NCBI GenBank assembly: GCA_032158265.1
Contig: JAVTIF010000005.1
Location: 62,001 to 126,000, forward strand
Reading direction: 5' to 3'
From: Bacidia rubella
Lineage: Eukaryota; Ascomycota; Lecanoromycetes; Lecanorales; Ramalinaceae
Length of the DNA stretch: 64,000 bases
Under the pieces are notes generated by a model, which searched no databases, was not told the origin of the DNA, and saw nothing but the letters and a program-made list of their open reading frames with translations. Shown one piece after another: positions 20,643-32,903 of this stretch. Every line of letters starts with the position of its first letter. Within the stretch, counting starts at the first letter, position 1. The position numbers were made by a program, and so were the translations under genes.

Positions 20643-22655
20643 ATGACGGAAAGAGACGGCTCAATATCTCCGCCCGCAAAGCGTAGACGTATATCAGAGC
20701 CAGAGCTCATTGATCTTACATCTCAGGATAGTGGAATATTGATCTCGCCTATCAAGGCTGCACCCATCGATCTGACTGTAGACGATTACGAGCCTGAGCC
20801 TTTCCGAGCCAGCAGCAATGCCTTAATTGACGATTCCCCAGCACCTGTCTCTGAGGTCTTGGATCAATATGGCCCAAAAGCTGAATCTTCTGAGGCTATC
20901 GAACCAGCAAACGGGTCTGTCGGGGCTGGGATAATCTCTGCAGAGACCCCGACTGCCGATTTGACATCTGATGCAGCTCAATGCACGGATGATGGCTCGA
21001 CGACTTCTGCTGTTCGCGTCCTACCTTCGCCAATTCAACTTAACGCTGTTGCAGAGCTCTCAGCCTCTGGCAACAGAGACACTACTACTCTCAGAAGCAT
21101 ACTCGGCAATCCATTAATCAAGGAATGCTGGCTCTTCAACTACCTCTTCGACGTAGACTACATACTGGATCAATTCGATGCTGACGTGCGATCCGCAGTA
21201 CAGATTAAGATCGTACATGGTTCTTGGCAGAACGACGACAGAAATGGCATTGGCATTGAGCAAGCTGCTTCCATCTACCCAAATATCCAGAATATCAAGG
21301 CATACATGCCAGAGGCCTTCGGCACGCACCACTCAAAGATGATCATCCTCTTTCGCCATGACGATCTGGCACAAGTCGTAATCACCACAGGCAATTTCAT
21401 CGAAAGAGACTGGAGAATGTCTCAGGCATTTTGGTGCTCGCCTCTGCTACCGTTGGCATCGCCTGCTATTTTGAAGATCAGCGGCGCAGACGCCCCTATT
21501 GGATCAGGGCCTCGCTTCAAGTTTGACCTGCTTGCATACATCATTGTGTATGGCTTGAAGCTTTCGCCGCTCTACCACAAATTGATTGAGTATGACTTCA
21601 CGAGCGTTCGAGGTGCTCTTATTGCCAGTGTCCCTGGGAAACAGGAACTTGAAGATGTCTTTGAATGTACTAGATCAACAGCTTGGGGATGGCCAGCAGT
21701 CAAGCGTACTCTTGAAAGCGTTGTCGTCAAGGATACTGAAAAGCATCCGCACATAGTCTCCCAAATATCCTCGGTTGCCTCGGTTGGACAAGCGTGGCTG
21801 CAAAAGACATTCTTCCCAGCGATCAACAACACTAGCTCATCGACCGTACGGAATTCAGCCAACGCAACCTCGCCACCCAAACAGTCGATTATCTTTCCAA
21901 CAGCGTCGGAGGTTCGCAATTCCATTGGAGGCTATAACTCTGGTGCCTCCATACACATGAAGATACAGTCGAAAGCGAACATTTCACAAGTTGATTTTCT
22001 CAAGCCGATGTTGTGTCACTGGTCTTCGAGAGTTGAGCCACTCGTCAACCGAAAGACTTCAAATACAAAGGCGAAGGCACCCTCAGAAAAGGCACCTTCT
22101 CAAGCACAAGTGTCTGGCATGGCCAAATGGCTGACATCGAAACCTTCCGCCCCAGTCAACGATTTCTCTTCTTTGTCGGATGCTAGGCCGCGCAAAGCGC
22201 GACGTGCACATGCTGCACCGCACATCAAGACGTACACGCGCTTCTCATCCGAGGCATTCACAAGTGTGGATTGGGCAATGATGACCTCGGCCAACCTGTC
22301 AACACAAGCGTGGGGTGCTACCCCCAATGCCGGCGGCGAGGTCAGAATTTGTAGCTATGAGATAGGAGTCCTGGTCTGGCCTGATCTGTGGAAGGAAGAG
22401 GACGACGATGATGTCGTGATGGTGCCATGCTTCGATAGCAACAAGCCGACGGCGGAGGAAATTAAGATGGCAGAATCAAAAGCGGCACCGTCGACTACCT
22501 GTGAAAGAATATCAAAAGGTAAAAAGATCTACGTAGGCTGGCGTATGCCATATGACCTACCACTCGTGCCGTACTCAGCGGATGGTATGCCTTGGTGTGC
22601 GACGAGCAATTACCAAGAGCCAGATTGCATGGGCATGACATGGAACCGCAACTGA
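20643..22655 (+). CDS. TDP1: Tyrosyl-DNA phosphodiesterase 1
   Basis: A single 670-residue frame. It has two HxK motifs of the phospholipase D superfamily: GTHHSKM (H230, K232) followed by ITTGNFIERDW, and PHIKTYTRF (H527, K529) followed by SANLSTQAWG. This spacing and the TSANLS-type partner of the second motif fit Tdp1, which hydrolyses the 3'-phosphotyrosyl bond left by stalled topoisomerase I and so acts in nuclear DNA repair. The N-terminal ~150 residues are disordered and acidic, with a basic PPAKRRRI nuclear-signal-like patch and two I/L-D-L-T segments (ELIDLTSQD, APIDLTVDD) that look like SUMO-interacting motifs. A Ser/Lys-rich linker (~465-515) lies between the halves. No intron is needed, and the product length fits fungal members. 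Confidence 0.93.
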   Translation: MTERDGSISPPAKRRRISEPELIDLTSQDSGILISPIKAAPIDLTVDDYEPEPFRASSNALIDDSPAPVSEVLDQYGPKAESSEAIEPANGSVGAGIISAETPTADLTSDAAQCTDDGSTTSAVRVLPSPIQLNAVAELSASGNRDTTTLRSILGNPLIKECWLFNYLFDVDYILDQFDADVRSAVQIKIVHGSWQNDDRNGIGIEQAASIYPNIQNIKAYMPEAFGTHHSKMIILFRHDDLAQVVITTGNFIERDWRMSQAFWCSPLLPLASPAILKISGADAPIGSGPRFKFDLLAYIIVYGLKLSPLYHKLIEYDFTSVRGALIASVPGKQELEDVFECTRSTAWGWPAVKRTLESVVVKDTEKHPHIVSQISSVASVGQAWLQKTFFPAINNTSSSTVRNSANATSPPKQSIIFPTASEVRNSIGGYNSGASIHMKIQSKANISQVDFLKPMLCHWSSRVEPLVNRKTSNTKAKAPSEKAPSQAQVSGMAKWLTSKPSAPVNDFSSLSDARPRKARRAHAAPHIKTYTRFSSEAFTSVDWAMMTSANLSTQAWGATPNAGGEVRICSYEIGVLVWPDLWKEEDDDDVVMVPCFDSNKPTAEEIKMAESKAAPSTTCERISKGKKIYVGWRMPYDLPLVPYSADGMPWCATSNYQEPDCMGMTWNRN

Positions 22656-22938
22656 CGTAGCTCAACGTACAACATAGAGCGGTCATTCGCAAATCACGTC
22701 TAAGGATAGCACTTGGGGCGTCCATAGTACGACGGATGTTTCACCTCTGTACAACCTCGGCCCCTCACCCAAGGCACGAATAAGGCTGAGGTCTTCTCCT
22801 CATCTGCGCGAAAACCTCAACCTTCTCATGCATTTATCATTGCCCCCATTATTATCGGTTGACATCTCCAGAGCATCCACGCGCGATTAGACTCAACTGA
22901 CAAGACCTGTCATCACATCTGTTGTACATCAATCCATC

Positions 22939-23748
22939 ATGCAGCGTGTCCTTCATTTGCTGTGCAATGGACACGCAAAGACCACATATAACTACTTCGA
23001 CAAGAAGCCTTCACAATACTCATCCACAACAGCTCTCGTCGACGAAAAGGCCCCATTTCCCACAAATTCAAACGAAAAGCAGCCCACCCCTGGGTCAGCC
23101 GACAACCTCACTGCCACAGACAGCTCCGTTTTGTTCCCGGCCATTGACTACGGCTCCGACCCAGAAGCCCGTAAACTCCAGCTCTCCCACCAACTGACTC
23201 GCTTCCTCTCAGCACGCTACAACTCCATCGTCCCACCCACCCCAATCTCCTCCCTCGGCCCCTTACTCTTCCACACGAAAGGCAAGACGCTCGGTCATAT
23301 TGACGCCGTCAAGCATGGTATCGCTGAACACAACGGCGGCGTGATATCAGGCAACGACTACGTGATCCACCGCCCCCACGAGATCTTCTTGTTTCGCGAC
23401 GCCAGTTTCTTCGTGAAGCAGAAACCCGAGTATCGCCGCCCTACGCCTGATGGTGAGTTGAGGATGCGTGAGGATTGTGATGTGGGTTTGAAGATTAAGG
23501 GTGTTATTAATCTGCGAGATGTGACAAGTGTTAGTCGCCATGCTTCGCAAGACAGACTTGATATTGAGTTCCGGCGCTCCGATGCGGAAGGTTTGAAACG
23601 CGATGAGGTGGATGGGAAGGACGCGGAGTATGAGGTGAGGCGTATCTATGTGGTTTTTGAGCAAGGAGAGGATGTGGGTGAGATGTTGGCTGCTGTTGGG
23701 GCTTGCATGAGGTGTTGTGGGGGCAAGGAAGTGGTTGATGCATTATAG
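22939..23748 (+). CDS. Unrecognised conserved-looking protein
   Basis: One 269-residue frame from a true ATG at 22939. The first ~70 residues are polar and low in structure. The rest looks globular: RKLQLSHQLTRFLSARYNSI, LLFHTKGKTLGHIDAVKHGI, YVIHRPHEIFLFRDASFFV, VGLKIKGVINLRDVTSVS, then RLDIEFRR and a charged C-terminal region ending in YEVRRIYVVFEQGED and a Cys-containing tail (ACMRCCGG). The alternating hydrophobic strands suggest a beta-rich domain. No signal peptide or membrane segment. I do not recognise the family. The codon pattern and the lack of competing frames support a real gene. Confidence 0.65.
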   Translation: MQRVLHLLCNGHAKTTYNYFDKKPSQYSSTTALVDEKAPFPTNSNEKQPTPGSADNLTATDSSVLFPAIDYGSDPEARKLQLSHQLTRFLSARYNSIVPPTPISSLGPLLFHTKGKTLGHIDAVKHGIAEHNGGVISGNDYVIHRPHEIFLFRDASFFVKQKPEYRRPTPDGELRMREDCDVGLKIKGVINLRDVTSVSRHASQDRLDIEFRRSDAEGLKRDEVDGKDAEYEVRRIYVVFEQGEDVGEMLAAVGACMRCCGGKEVVDAL

Positions 23749-26140
23749 TTCTGAGGCACAGAGACGGATGTGGGATGCTAGGAAAGAGTTTATGTGCAGT
23801 GGCGAGGCATGGTTTAGGTCAGTAGGATATGCGATTGGAAAGCCAGCGGGGCTTGGATTTTTTGGGTGCGAGCGATTGTGGTCATTTGTTTGAATAGGTC
23901 AAGATAACGACCATGGCAAATCCCCAGAACTTGGAATGGAGTTAGGGGAGGTGTATCGGTTGTCCAATAAGTCTGCCCTACTCACTTGGTTAAATGTTTT
24001 TCTTGGCTCCGCCCTTACGGACTTCTCCCACTTTCCTTCTCCTTGAAGCTACACATCAGCATCTAAACATCATCAACTCAACATTCTGCTAGCCAGCGTT
24101 ACAGTAAATTTCGGACTTGTAGAATTAATGATTTGGCTACCATGGCAAGCCGTCAGGCGTAGTCCTAAGCTGACTTAAATTTTCCTTATCCCTAAAAATT
24201 GCCCAGAGAAAGGCTCATCGTCGACGACGTTCTCTTTCCTTCCTTCGGGATGGCCTCTCCTTTCTTTGGCTCTCCCAAACTTTAGTAAATTATGGGTACA
24301 TATGGGACTCCACCGTATGGTGCCACGGATGAATAGTCAAACGAACGTAGAAGTGGCATTCGCTACCATGACCAGTACCTTAGCACATGTCATCGACGTT
24401 TTTTACGCCTTGGGTGCTGCGAAAAAAACAGCTTGCGGTTACCCTGTGAACGTCAGTACTGCAAAGGGTCTAGGGCACTATTAATTCGATAACAGTACTT
24501 ATCCTTGAGGAAGATACTAGGATCTACGAGAGTCTAGTATACATGCATCCAGCCGCTGGTAGCGTCTGCCCTGCTATCACAGTCCTCCCTCTCACTTCTC
24601 ACGACCGCGTGAGAACTCGCGTGCTCATCATAACTACAAAAGGGGGAATCCAGTCGATTGATAAAAATAGTGCCACATAGGTGCATAGGCCCCAATCTGT
24701 ATCATATTGGTATGAGATATCGTATCGGACCGTTGGAAGAGGCTGCCACTTCGTAGCCGGTAGTGGTTGTGACACGCTTAGTGTTGTAAGCTGAAAGGTC
24801 GCCTGCGAGCTTGTGCGCACACTGCATCTCGTAGGAATTGAGCAAAAGTTGCCATATCTGAGATGCGGGGGATGAACATTTGGGCGACCTCGAATTTCAA
24901 GAAGCACGGTGTCAGCATTAGCAATCCTAAGTGGTGGGCTCGAGTATATCTTTGACGAGGTGTACGCGTCATTCGAGATGCCCGGTGTTAACATTTGCTC
25001 TGCACTCTGGGCACCTAGCTGGAAGTGGTGGGCATGAACATCTCCTGTTCCTGTTTGTTTCCAAGCAGTGTTGCAGGCATATGTAACAGGCGGTATTACA
25101 GTAAGCTTCTATGGAAGTTTGAATATCTGATTCTATCACCTGCAGGCTCAGACCCGTCACGCGTGCAGATACGGAGGTCACTTGGAGTTTTCAAGGCATG
25201 ATTGCACACGGAGCACTGTATGGGTGGTCGAATAGCACCCGGTATAAAAGCTCACAAGGCTCTTGGGTTCCATGGACGATTAGAGCTGTTGTTGGCGGCA
25301 CGCGCCATATGCTCTTGGAGGGTGGCAGCAGACCCGCAGTGTCATCCGTAAATTGTGCCTTGGTAGATGTCTTCCGTTCGAACAGTGGTTTTGTGCCACA
25401 TGTAAAATCAGTCTCACAGAGGCTTAGTACGACTGTTGCTTTAACCATAGATACTAGCTTGGAATAGGAAGAAATGATCTAGAAGGCACACGAAACTTTT
25501 TATAATGTAAGCGCTTAGTGCGTCAGCAACTAGCAGATACCTAATCGCATATCTCGCGTAGGTCACTCATAACTCGTTGCAGTGAGTGACTTTATCCTGT
25601 ACGTTCAGGTCCTCAGGGTTTCGGCGCGGGATTGACCTGCTATCATCAAGATTATATGAGTTTCGGCCGGCCAATTGAGGTCTGGATATAGTGTAGCTGG
25701 ATCATTCGCTACAAGCATGGATCGATTCCTAAGTGTGCAATATCCTGAGGATTGGCAATCGGGAGACCGTTTGAATTTGGGTGGCTGCTGGAAGCTAATA
25801 TGCTGATAACACTTCTAGTCGTTGTCAAGCCATGTCACAACTGCCCGTGGACATCAAGTGATGTACCCCATTGGGAGGGGATTCTAGTAATGGGCGGTCT
25901 GTCTGTAGGCCGTGGTCAGCAAAAGTGCAGAGCAGACATATCAGCAAGTGATTTCCGTCGTCATATTGAATAATATGCGGTGCTGGGGCGGGAGAAGGAT
26001 CGGTTGCTGGGCTGGCCATGATCGGACTCGTCTATAGACAGTGAACCTCTGCTCTTGTCTTTGAGGAGCCCACGAAAAATGCTACAAAGAAGCTTGGTTC
26101 GTGGGTGGAGTCGCTGGAAGATCGCGGTTTCTAAGCCTCA

Positions 26141-26818
26141 TCAGGGGGTCCAACCGCTGAAGGCTCTGAACATCTGATTCGGAGGTTCCGGGACGCGCAA
26201 TCCATGCTTCTCTCGAAGGTACTTACAGAAGAGAACATTGGCAATATTCGTTGCGAAGAGAGCTCTATACCAGTGGGGGAGCATTTGAAGAATATGACTG
26301 TACAATAGGCTTTGCAAGCTTGAATCACGGTGGTGATAAAAAAGGATCAGACATACCCGTTCTACCACCAACAAGACCTCAGTAAAAGCAGGCATTATCA
26401 CAAGCTTTTCACCCGAATGCTTCTCGATAATCTTATCTAGGTATCGGATTTTCGGACTGGTCATAGTAATGATGGAGTAATCGACGCCGAGATGCGAATC
26501 GTTCAACATTTGGCCAGTACTAGCGTTCATGCATTTGGTAGCGATATCCTTGTTGGTATAACCTTCTTAGTTATGTGGACCGGTAACTGCAAGATAAGAA
26601 AGTGAGCTGCATACTCTAAGCATGCGGGCGTTCATGAACGCCCCTTGCTTATCGACCGTAGTCCGTTTTTGCAGGGTTGGGCATAGATCAGCTAAATAAG
26701 TACGCCAAGGAGGCCAATATTTTTGGAAATTAAAGCAGATATTGTGATTGTAAGGGCATTCAGTAGGTCCAATGCCTTTCCAGCCGCATGCATAATCCCG
26801 TACAAGGCATGGACACAT
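26141..26818 (-). pseudogene. Fragment resembling a SNF2/DEAD-type helicase C-terminal domain
   Basis: One minus frame runs from 26818 to 26141, broken by a single TAA at 26567-26569. It contains ARMLRVCSSLSYLAVT and then TSPKIRYLDKIIEKHSGEKL followed by VIMPAFTEVLLVVER. The second block resembles the start of helicase C-terminal domains (SxKIxxLxxIIxxxxxGEKxVIFxxF). A donor-like GTATGT follows the block, so some intron structure may survive. No ATPase motifs (DEAH box, P-loop) are found nearby, and neither flank continues the domain convincingly. Likely a pseudogene relic; family assignment is tentative. Confidence 0.4.
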
Positions 26819-29800
26819 GCCAGGTTGGACTGGCTGGTAAAAGCCCGTCCCCGTCCAATCTCAAACGCATTTACCATTCTTAACCACAAGTTTCGGTATG
26901 GCAGCCGAGAGGGATAAGAGGGGGCGAATAAAGGCGAACGAGCTACGGATAGCGAGGAGGATCAGAGCCGCCATGGAGCTAGTGCTCCTTGTTGATGGAA
27001 ATACCGAGACATTGAAAACGCTACCTAGAGCATTATGTGCAATCTGAATGGCTATTCAGAGACAACTTAAATATTCCAGATTGAGGATTGTGGGTGGATC
27101 CTGGGGGGCTACGACGAATGGGATTGATACCATATCAAGTAGGTTTAGGCTGTTGGAATAGAAATAAGCGTAGCCTTCCCAAGAGGACTTCCTCAAAATC
27201 ACGTCTGCTAGTACGTATACTCCACCCAAAGAAGAAGCCCCTATTTTCCGCAGCTAGCTTCATCAGAAGTGATACCCGGAGTTGACTAGTAGCGGAGCTA
27301 CTTCTGAATGCGCGTTATATGGATGTGCTAGACCGTTTGTGCAGCAATTCGTACCTCATTGCGTCGCGTATCTGACGAGCATGTTGGTGCATACCTTAGG
27401 ATGCTTGCCGAGCCATGGCTCCAGCCTTTTGACCTCCTCCGGGGCTGCTGGCAAAGGCAGCATTGTACTCTGCCTTTTCTTAGTTCTAGTATGCTTCCTA
27501 CGACATATGTTGCGACAGACAAATGATAACCCAAGCCCAGAATGGCCTCAGGACTAGCGCTTACGCCCCTATAATCGCGCAATTAGAGGTGATATCATAG
27601 GCGCACCCATGAGCGTCCGAGTCTGCGCCGAACGGTCTGGTGGCCGATCTTGTACTTTCGGTATATACAGTAATTGTAAAAGGTGCTATAGTGACTGTTC
27701 ATACGATGTCCTAGGCTATATAACCTTTTCGGTGCGACTTAGCAGCCCATAAAACTCGTGCGTTTGTTAAGATACCAAGCGTAAGGAGATAAAAATAGCG
27801 TGAGACAATCCGACATACTCATTTGCGGTCATAGTATTTCCCAGACTCAGTTGTTTGTTGAGATTTCAGCGTCTTTAGTAATAAAGTACCCGTCAATTTC
27901 TATCAAGTATGTCGTTCTCGTACGATTAAAGCATAAGACTCTATCCGGCGGGAAGTACCTTGGCTGGTGTGAAGAAGTACAGCTGAAAACTCCAGCATGT
28001 ACTAGAAAGCTGTTTGGGAGCACTTTGTCATGCGTCGTCTAAAGCTTGAACAGTCAAAGGCGGAGCGAATAATGACGACTGTATTGAGATCTTGTCTCCC
28101 TCTCCCTGTACTAAGCTTATGGTGGCCACTGCGATAGCAAAGCTCGTGGAGAGACTTGTGCCTGAATCCCAGAGCTCACTTCCGAACTGGACTGTCACTA
28201 CATCTCATAACCGAGTTTGCCTCAAAAGAACTTGACGTTCTTGTGAAAGTGCTCAATTTGATGCCAAACTTTCAATCCAAGAATAGAGTGGCCTTCTTCA
28301 ATGCTGAGAACGGATATTCTTGATGATATAGTATATCAAGACCATATCGGTGTAGGTACCATCTACCCAATCCGCATTTCTCATCAATGAAAGTCCAGAA
28401 TCATGACTCTTCGACGATGTCTTCTGACCATTCATGATATTTGGAAAGCATAATGTCTCAACAGTCACGTCCATTTCCTTCAAGTTAGTACCCTCTCTCC
28501 TTTCCTCTGCTCTTAATTGAGAAAAGCCATTCCGCGTTGGCGTTTGGATGAAATATGTCGGCTATTGGAGATCCTGTCCCTCTGTGGTTCGGATCCCGTA
28601 CTTGGGGCATAGATCGATGGAAAGTGAGGCTGTAGTCGTTGCTAATCTCGGTGGATGGCAGGCCGTTCTAAGTATGGCTGTTGGTGCTCCGCGACATAGT
28701 GACATGGGGATGACCATCTTTGCTTGCATGCCATGGTGCACTATGTTGGTGTAAGTATTCAACCACTTGAACGCTACTTGAATTAACATATCATTACATT
28801 AACGTAACATGTTCTAGTGGAGAGGAAGGTAGACAACCAACGGCGCTTCCAATAAAGCTGTAAAGCTTGTCTGAGGTCCCAAGCTTTCGTTGACGCTTGC
28901 CATGATGGACTTTGCTAAACAATGGTCTGATCATGGTTGGCATTTCTCATGAATCGTTTTGCTGACAATGTGTGGTGTGACCTAAAGCTCAGTTACGGTA
29001 GATAGGATGAGCTCAGCTGTGGCGTGTGGGATGAGTGATATCCTGAAGAAAGATATTGAAGATGATAACCAGGTGTTGGTCTAGAATGTGGAAGGGCGGA
29101 TCTTTTTATTATAGATGGGTATGGTGCATGATCGTAGATTGCTTGCAGGTCTTGGCTGAAATGGTCTGTGTATGCCGAGTCAGGATATGTCGGCCATTCA
29201 GGTATGGAGGTAATGATTGTTAGGGGCCAAAGGCTTGAAGATATCAACATAAGCATCAACACGAGCAGGAGAATATCCTCCAATCATTTCTGGATTGCTT
29301 TCTGGTTCTCCCGTAAGCAATTAAAAGAACAAAAGGCGGACACAATAGAGCATGGTCCTAGCTCCAATAGTGTTTTCGATCTGAGTCCTGTGCAGTAAGC
29401 GCTTAGGCGGGCTCGAAACCTGGGCCTTCGGGTTATTTCCACGACCTGTGGGTGGTAGACGATCTGGCTACACTGGCGTGGCATCTAGTAGAGTCAGCAT
29501 CCATCCCTAATACTTTCCTCTCTAAATTCCCTTCGAAAGCTCTTACGCTCTATCTCATATTTGCTACGATCCCATGTTAGCTTTTATCTTCCCTCCTGAT
29601 GATCCATCCAAACAGGTGACAGATAGATTTACTTACAGATGAAATAAAGACGAAGCACAGCTAAGGCTGTTCTAGTACGAATCACTGAGTAGAAAGCAGG
29701 CTTATACCTTCGGTAGCATTGCCATGTACTTGCACTAGAAGGCTGAACAATCGAAGCCACGTCTCAAAACAAACCACCGATGGTTCAGCGTAATCTGCAA

Positions 29801-32360
29801 AGGTTGTGTAGATCCGCGATCTTTCTGCATGTCAGATAACAGATCTTGTGCTTATCTAATGCTTTGATGGTGTTTGACTCATTGTTTTAATGATATTAAG
29901 CAAACTTCCTGATGGTAAATGTTTGTAGAGTGAGTTGACTGAAAGCGTGCTCTCCTCAGCGCCACGCGTTTTGGTTGCGAACATTAGAGGTTCTCCTTTT
30001 GCTTCTCCTAGACATCTTCTCCGACTGAACGCCGAACAATTACCTTCGTTGTGAGCGGCGAGGACAGGAAATTTTTCTTTCATCAGAATTTCTGGGGACA
30101 TGCCTACGAATGTCAGTCTTATTCACACCTCTGATGATATTGAAACCTATGTCCAACTCGGTTTTAGTTTTCTTGGGCTTTTTTTGAACAGGACAATTAA
30201 GCTATGCACACTTGACTAGAAGCTTTGAAAGTAAGATTCGATAAAGAAGCCAAATCGGAATTGGTTGAGAAAGGGGCTGGAACTAGGATGGTTTCGAGTC
30301 CTGTCTAACTCGCCCAAGTGATATCTTTGCTTCTCGGGATTTCGTAGAAGTCTGAAACATCTTGAGAAGCCTTACTGTCTAATGGTTCTTGCAACATGCT
30401 CTCATAAGGATGTCCGACATTGACAGCTCTGTAGGCTAACTTTCGAATCATAAGCTAAGCTGCAGTAGTCTGTAATTGGAATATATGGACTTGTCTTGGG
30501 AGCGACGCCTGCTCATGCAGTTTCCGCTTCCGTTTGTCTACCCCCCAATCAAGAATGTTGTCAATATCGTGTGCAGAATTTACTCCATTCGGATCTCGCT
30601 GTGCAAGCTGATTGCTGCGGGCGTAGTATCATCACTGCCTCCATTCGCCACTGAGGATTGCTCGCTCTTTCGCTGCAGACATGGCTTTCCTCGAGCAACA
30701 GCAGTTTTTCTCTGCATTGACTAAAGGATTTCCAGGGAGATGCGGAGCGAACACCACATCACCCATCTCAGTTCCTAAGTACAGTACTTGAGATGGACCT
30801 GTATAAAGACACGGGGTGTCGCCATCTAAGGAAGAATGTCACCGAGCACCTTCGGTGCTTTGGCAGCCGCAATGAGTCCCACAGAACAGAATCGAGGAAA
30901 TCCTATTTACAGATGCGGCACTCCAAAGGGTCTTTTAGAACCTGCTCACAAATGGACACTCCGGGTAGGAGAATGGGCATTCATTGGGGCGAAACGTAAT
31001 AAATAGCACAGGCATCGAGTGGTAATTGCTCCGCTTTCGTATATGGTCGGTAGCCCGCGATAGAATCTGGTGGTATTGGCTTTGAGTATGGAGATCGTCG
31101 TTTTCAGGGCATTGTGTATATGACTGCTGCGAGTTCGTAAGCCTTTGTTTCGTACTGTGATGTGATGCGACTTATAAACGCCAACCTTGGGAAGACTTGG
31201 CTTTGCTTCTCCGAGTGTTCATAGGAAAATACCACGACGCTTAGAGCAGCCTTCATGACTCCGCGCTCTCCGGTCCTTGATTGGCTCGCTCGGTCATAGC
31301 ACTCATTGTTGCTGCTTAACCAGTAGACGCCAGCTCAACCGACTCACTACCGTTGACACAAGTGACGTAGATCCTGCCGGTAGCCATGCCCAGGGTTTCA
31401 TTCTGGAAGAAAGCCGCAAGAAGGGGACATAGCTTTCATGAACATCGTCCTACCAAGATCTACCACCCTGAGCAGTGTAATTAGAAAATCAAAGTGACAC
31501 ATCCAGATATGCTGACTTGCGATTGTTTTTCGCAACTTCAGCGTAAGACTTCATGTACACAAAGAACGAATAGTATTTTCAACAACTCGAAAAATCCGAA
31601 GCTTCGAATGATGAACAGCGCTGCGCTTTTGAAACCGGCCGCGGTAAAGAATACTGAATTGTACGCACAGCTCCTTTCGCTGTCTTGGATGAACCTCGAC
31701 ACAGTCTTGTCCTGCGTATCGCTGATGCGGTCTCACCCGATGACACATTTTGACGTGCGAAGTTATCGATCCGAATTTTTGATGATACCATGAGACAGCT
31801 GCTGAAATGTGTGTTTTAGATTTAGACTTGCGATAGCGGGAACCTTTATGATGCCAAAGATCCAAGTGCCAAAGTACTTCGACACGACATTTAGATATGA
31901 CTTCAACCAAGTCTCTTTCCCTTGTTTTGGAGTAATTGTTCTGGAATCGAAGAGCAAAAGGAAAAAGAAAAAGAGGTAATGTAGACGGATTAAAGCAGCC
32001 CGATGAGACGCTGTATGGGGTCACTCAGGAGTATATATCGCGTCGGAATAACACAACGTAATGTGTTCGCGGTCTAGGTCTCCTATGTCGATCCTAAGAG
32101 CCGTTCATCCTGATTCATAGGACGTCAAGCGCTTGTGATTCCATAGCACTTGATTCTTTAAGTGTCTCGACCAAGCGCTTCACTTCAGCTATGGTACAGA
32201 TGTTCGTATTTTGAGATGAATGTTTATAAGATTGATAGCTCATTTTGGTCAAATATAGATCATCACTTGTGCGAACGTAGAAATCAGTTCAGTGCATCTC
32301 GTTACTCTCCCAGCCATCTACACTTAGACGCTCAAGTCCTCCCGATGTATTTGCAGTGGC

Positions 32361-32401
32361 TTTACCGGGCGTATGTAGAGGTAATCCCTTTCACAAGGTA
32401 G
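32361..32401 (+). repeat. Short direct repeat, copy 1
   Basis: Begins TTTACCGGGCGTATGTAGAG and continues GTAATCCC.TTCACAA.GTAG. A second copy with about four mismatches lies at 32729-32769, 368 bp away in the same orientation. Noncoding context. Confidence 0.8.
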
Positions 32402-32728
32402 TAAACATTCCGAACACATGCAGAGGGCAGGTAGACTTGTCGATGCAAGAACAATGTCAAGGACCCACCTTTCCGAGGCCATGAGCATCAGCAAAGAACG
32501 TGCCATTGCGCTCATCTTTGGCGCTCTGCAGATTAAAGAACACACTATGGAGTTGGTATTGGCTTAGACGATAATGCTTAGTATCGAGGACTGGGAGCTC
32601 TAGATACTAATAGTCCTAGGCTTGTGCTTGCTTGATCGATCAAGCTTGAAGAAGGTTGCCAGTCATCATTACACTCATAGTCGTGTAGATGCTCCCATTT
32701 CTTGCTATCTATCTGCTTGTTCCACCTT

Positions 32729-32769
32729 TTTACCGGGCGTAGGTAGAGGTAATCCCTCTCACAAAGTAG
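32729..32769 (+). repeat. Short direct repeat, copy 2
   Basis: Begins TTTACCGGGCGTAGGTAGAG and continues GTAATCCCTCTCACAAAGTAG. It matches copy 1 at 32361-32401. The two could be ends of a decayed element or remains of a local duplication. Confidence 0.8.
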
Positions 32770-32903
32770 CAGAGAAATCAGAAGATATCCGGAGAGAACT
32801 TTAAATCGTCGATGTGTAAACCATGCCAGAAGGGAGAAGATGTCACGCTTGGCTTGAAGCTGTATTGTTCGTTGAGGGATTATGACATGTTAGCGAAGTT
32901 CGT

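Noticed and set aside
24969..25448. Cys-containing minus-strand frames resembling a RING-like pattern
   Set aside because: The Cys/His spacing does not fit any zinc finger I know, and the frames are interrupted.
29390..29485. tRNA- or SINE-like sequence on the minus strand with a GGTTTCGAGCCC B-box-like part
   Set aside because: The B box has an extra T, the A-box match is poor, and the T-arm and acceptor stem do not pair. I could not draw a cloverleaf.
31551..32024. 157-codon minus-strand ORF in the gene-poor region
   Set aside because: No domain, and the overlapping plus frame (99 codons) is equally plausible; likely chance.
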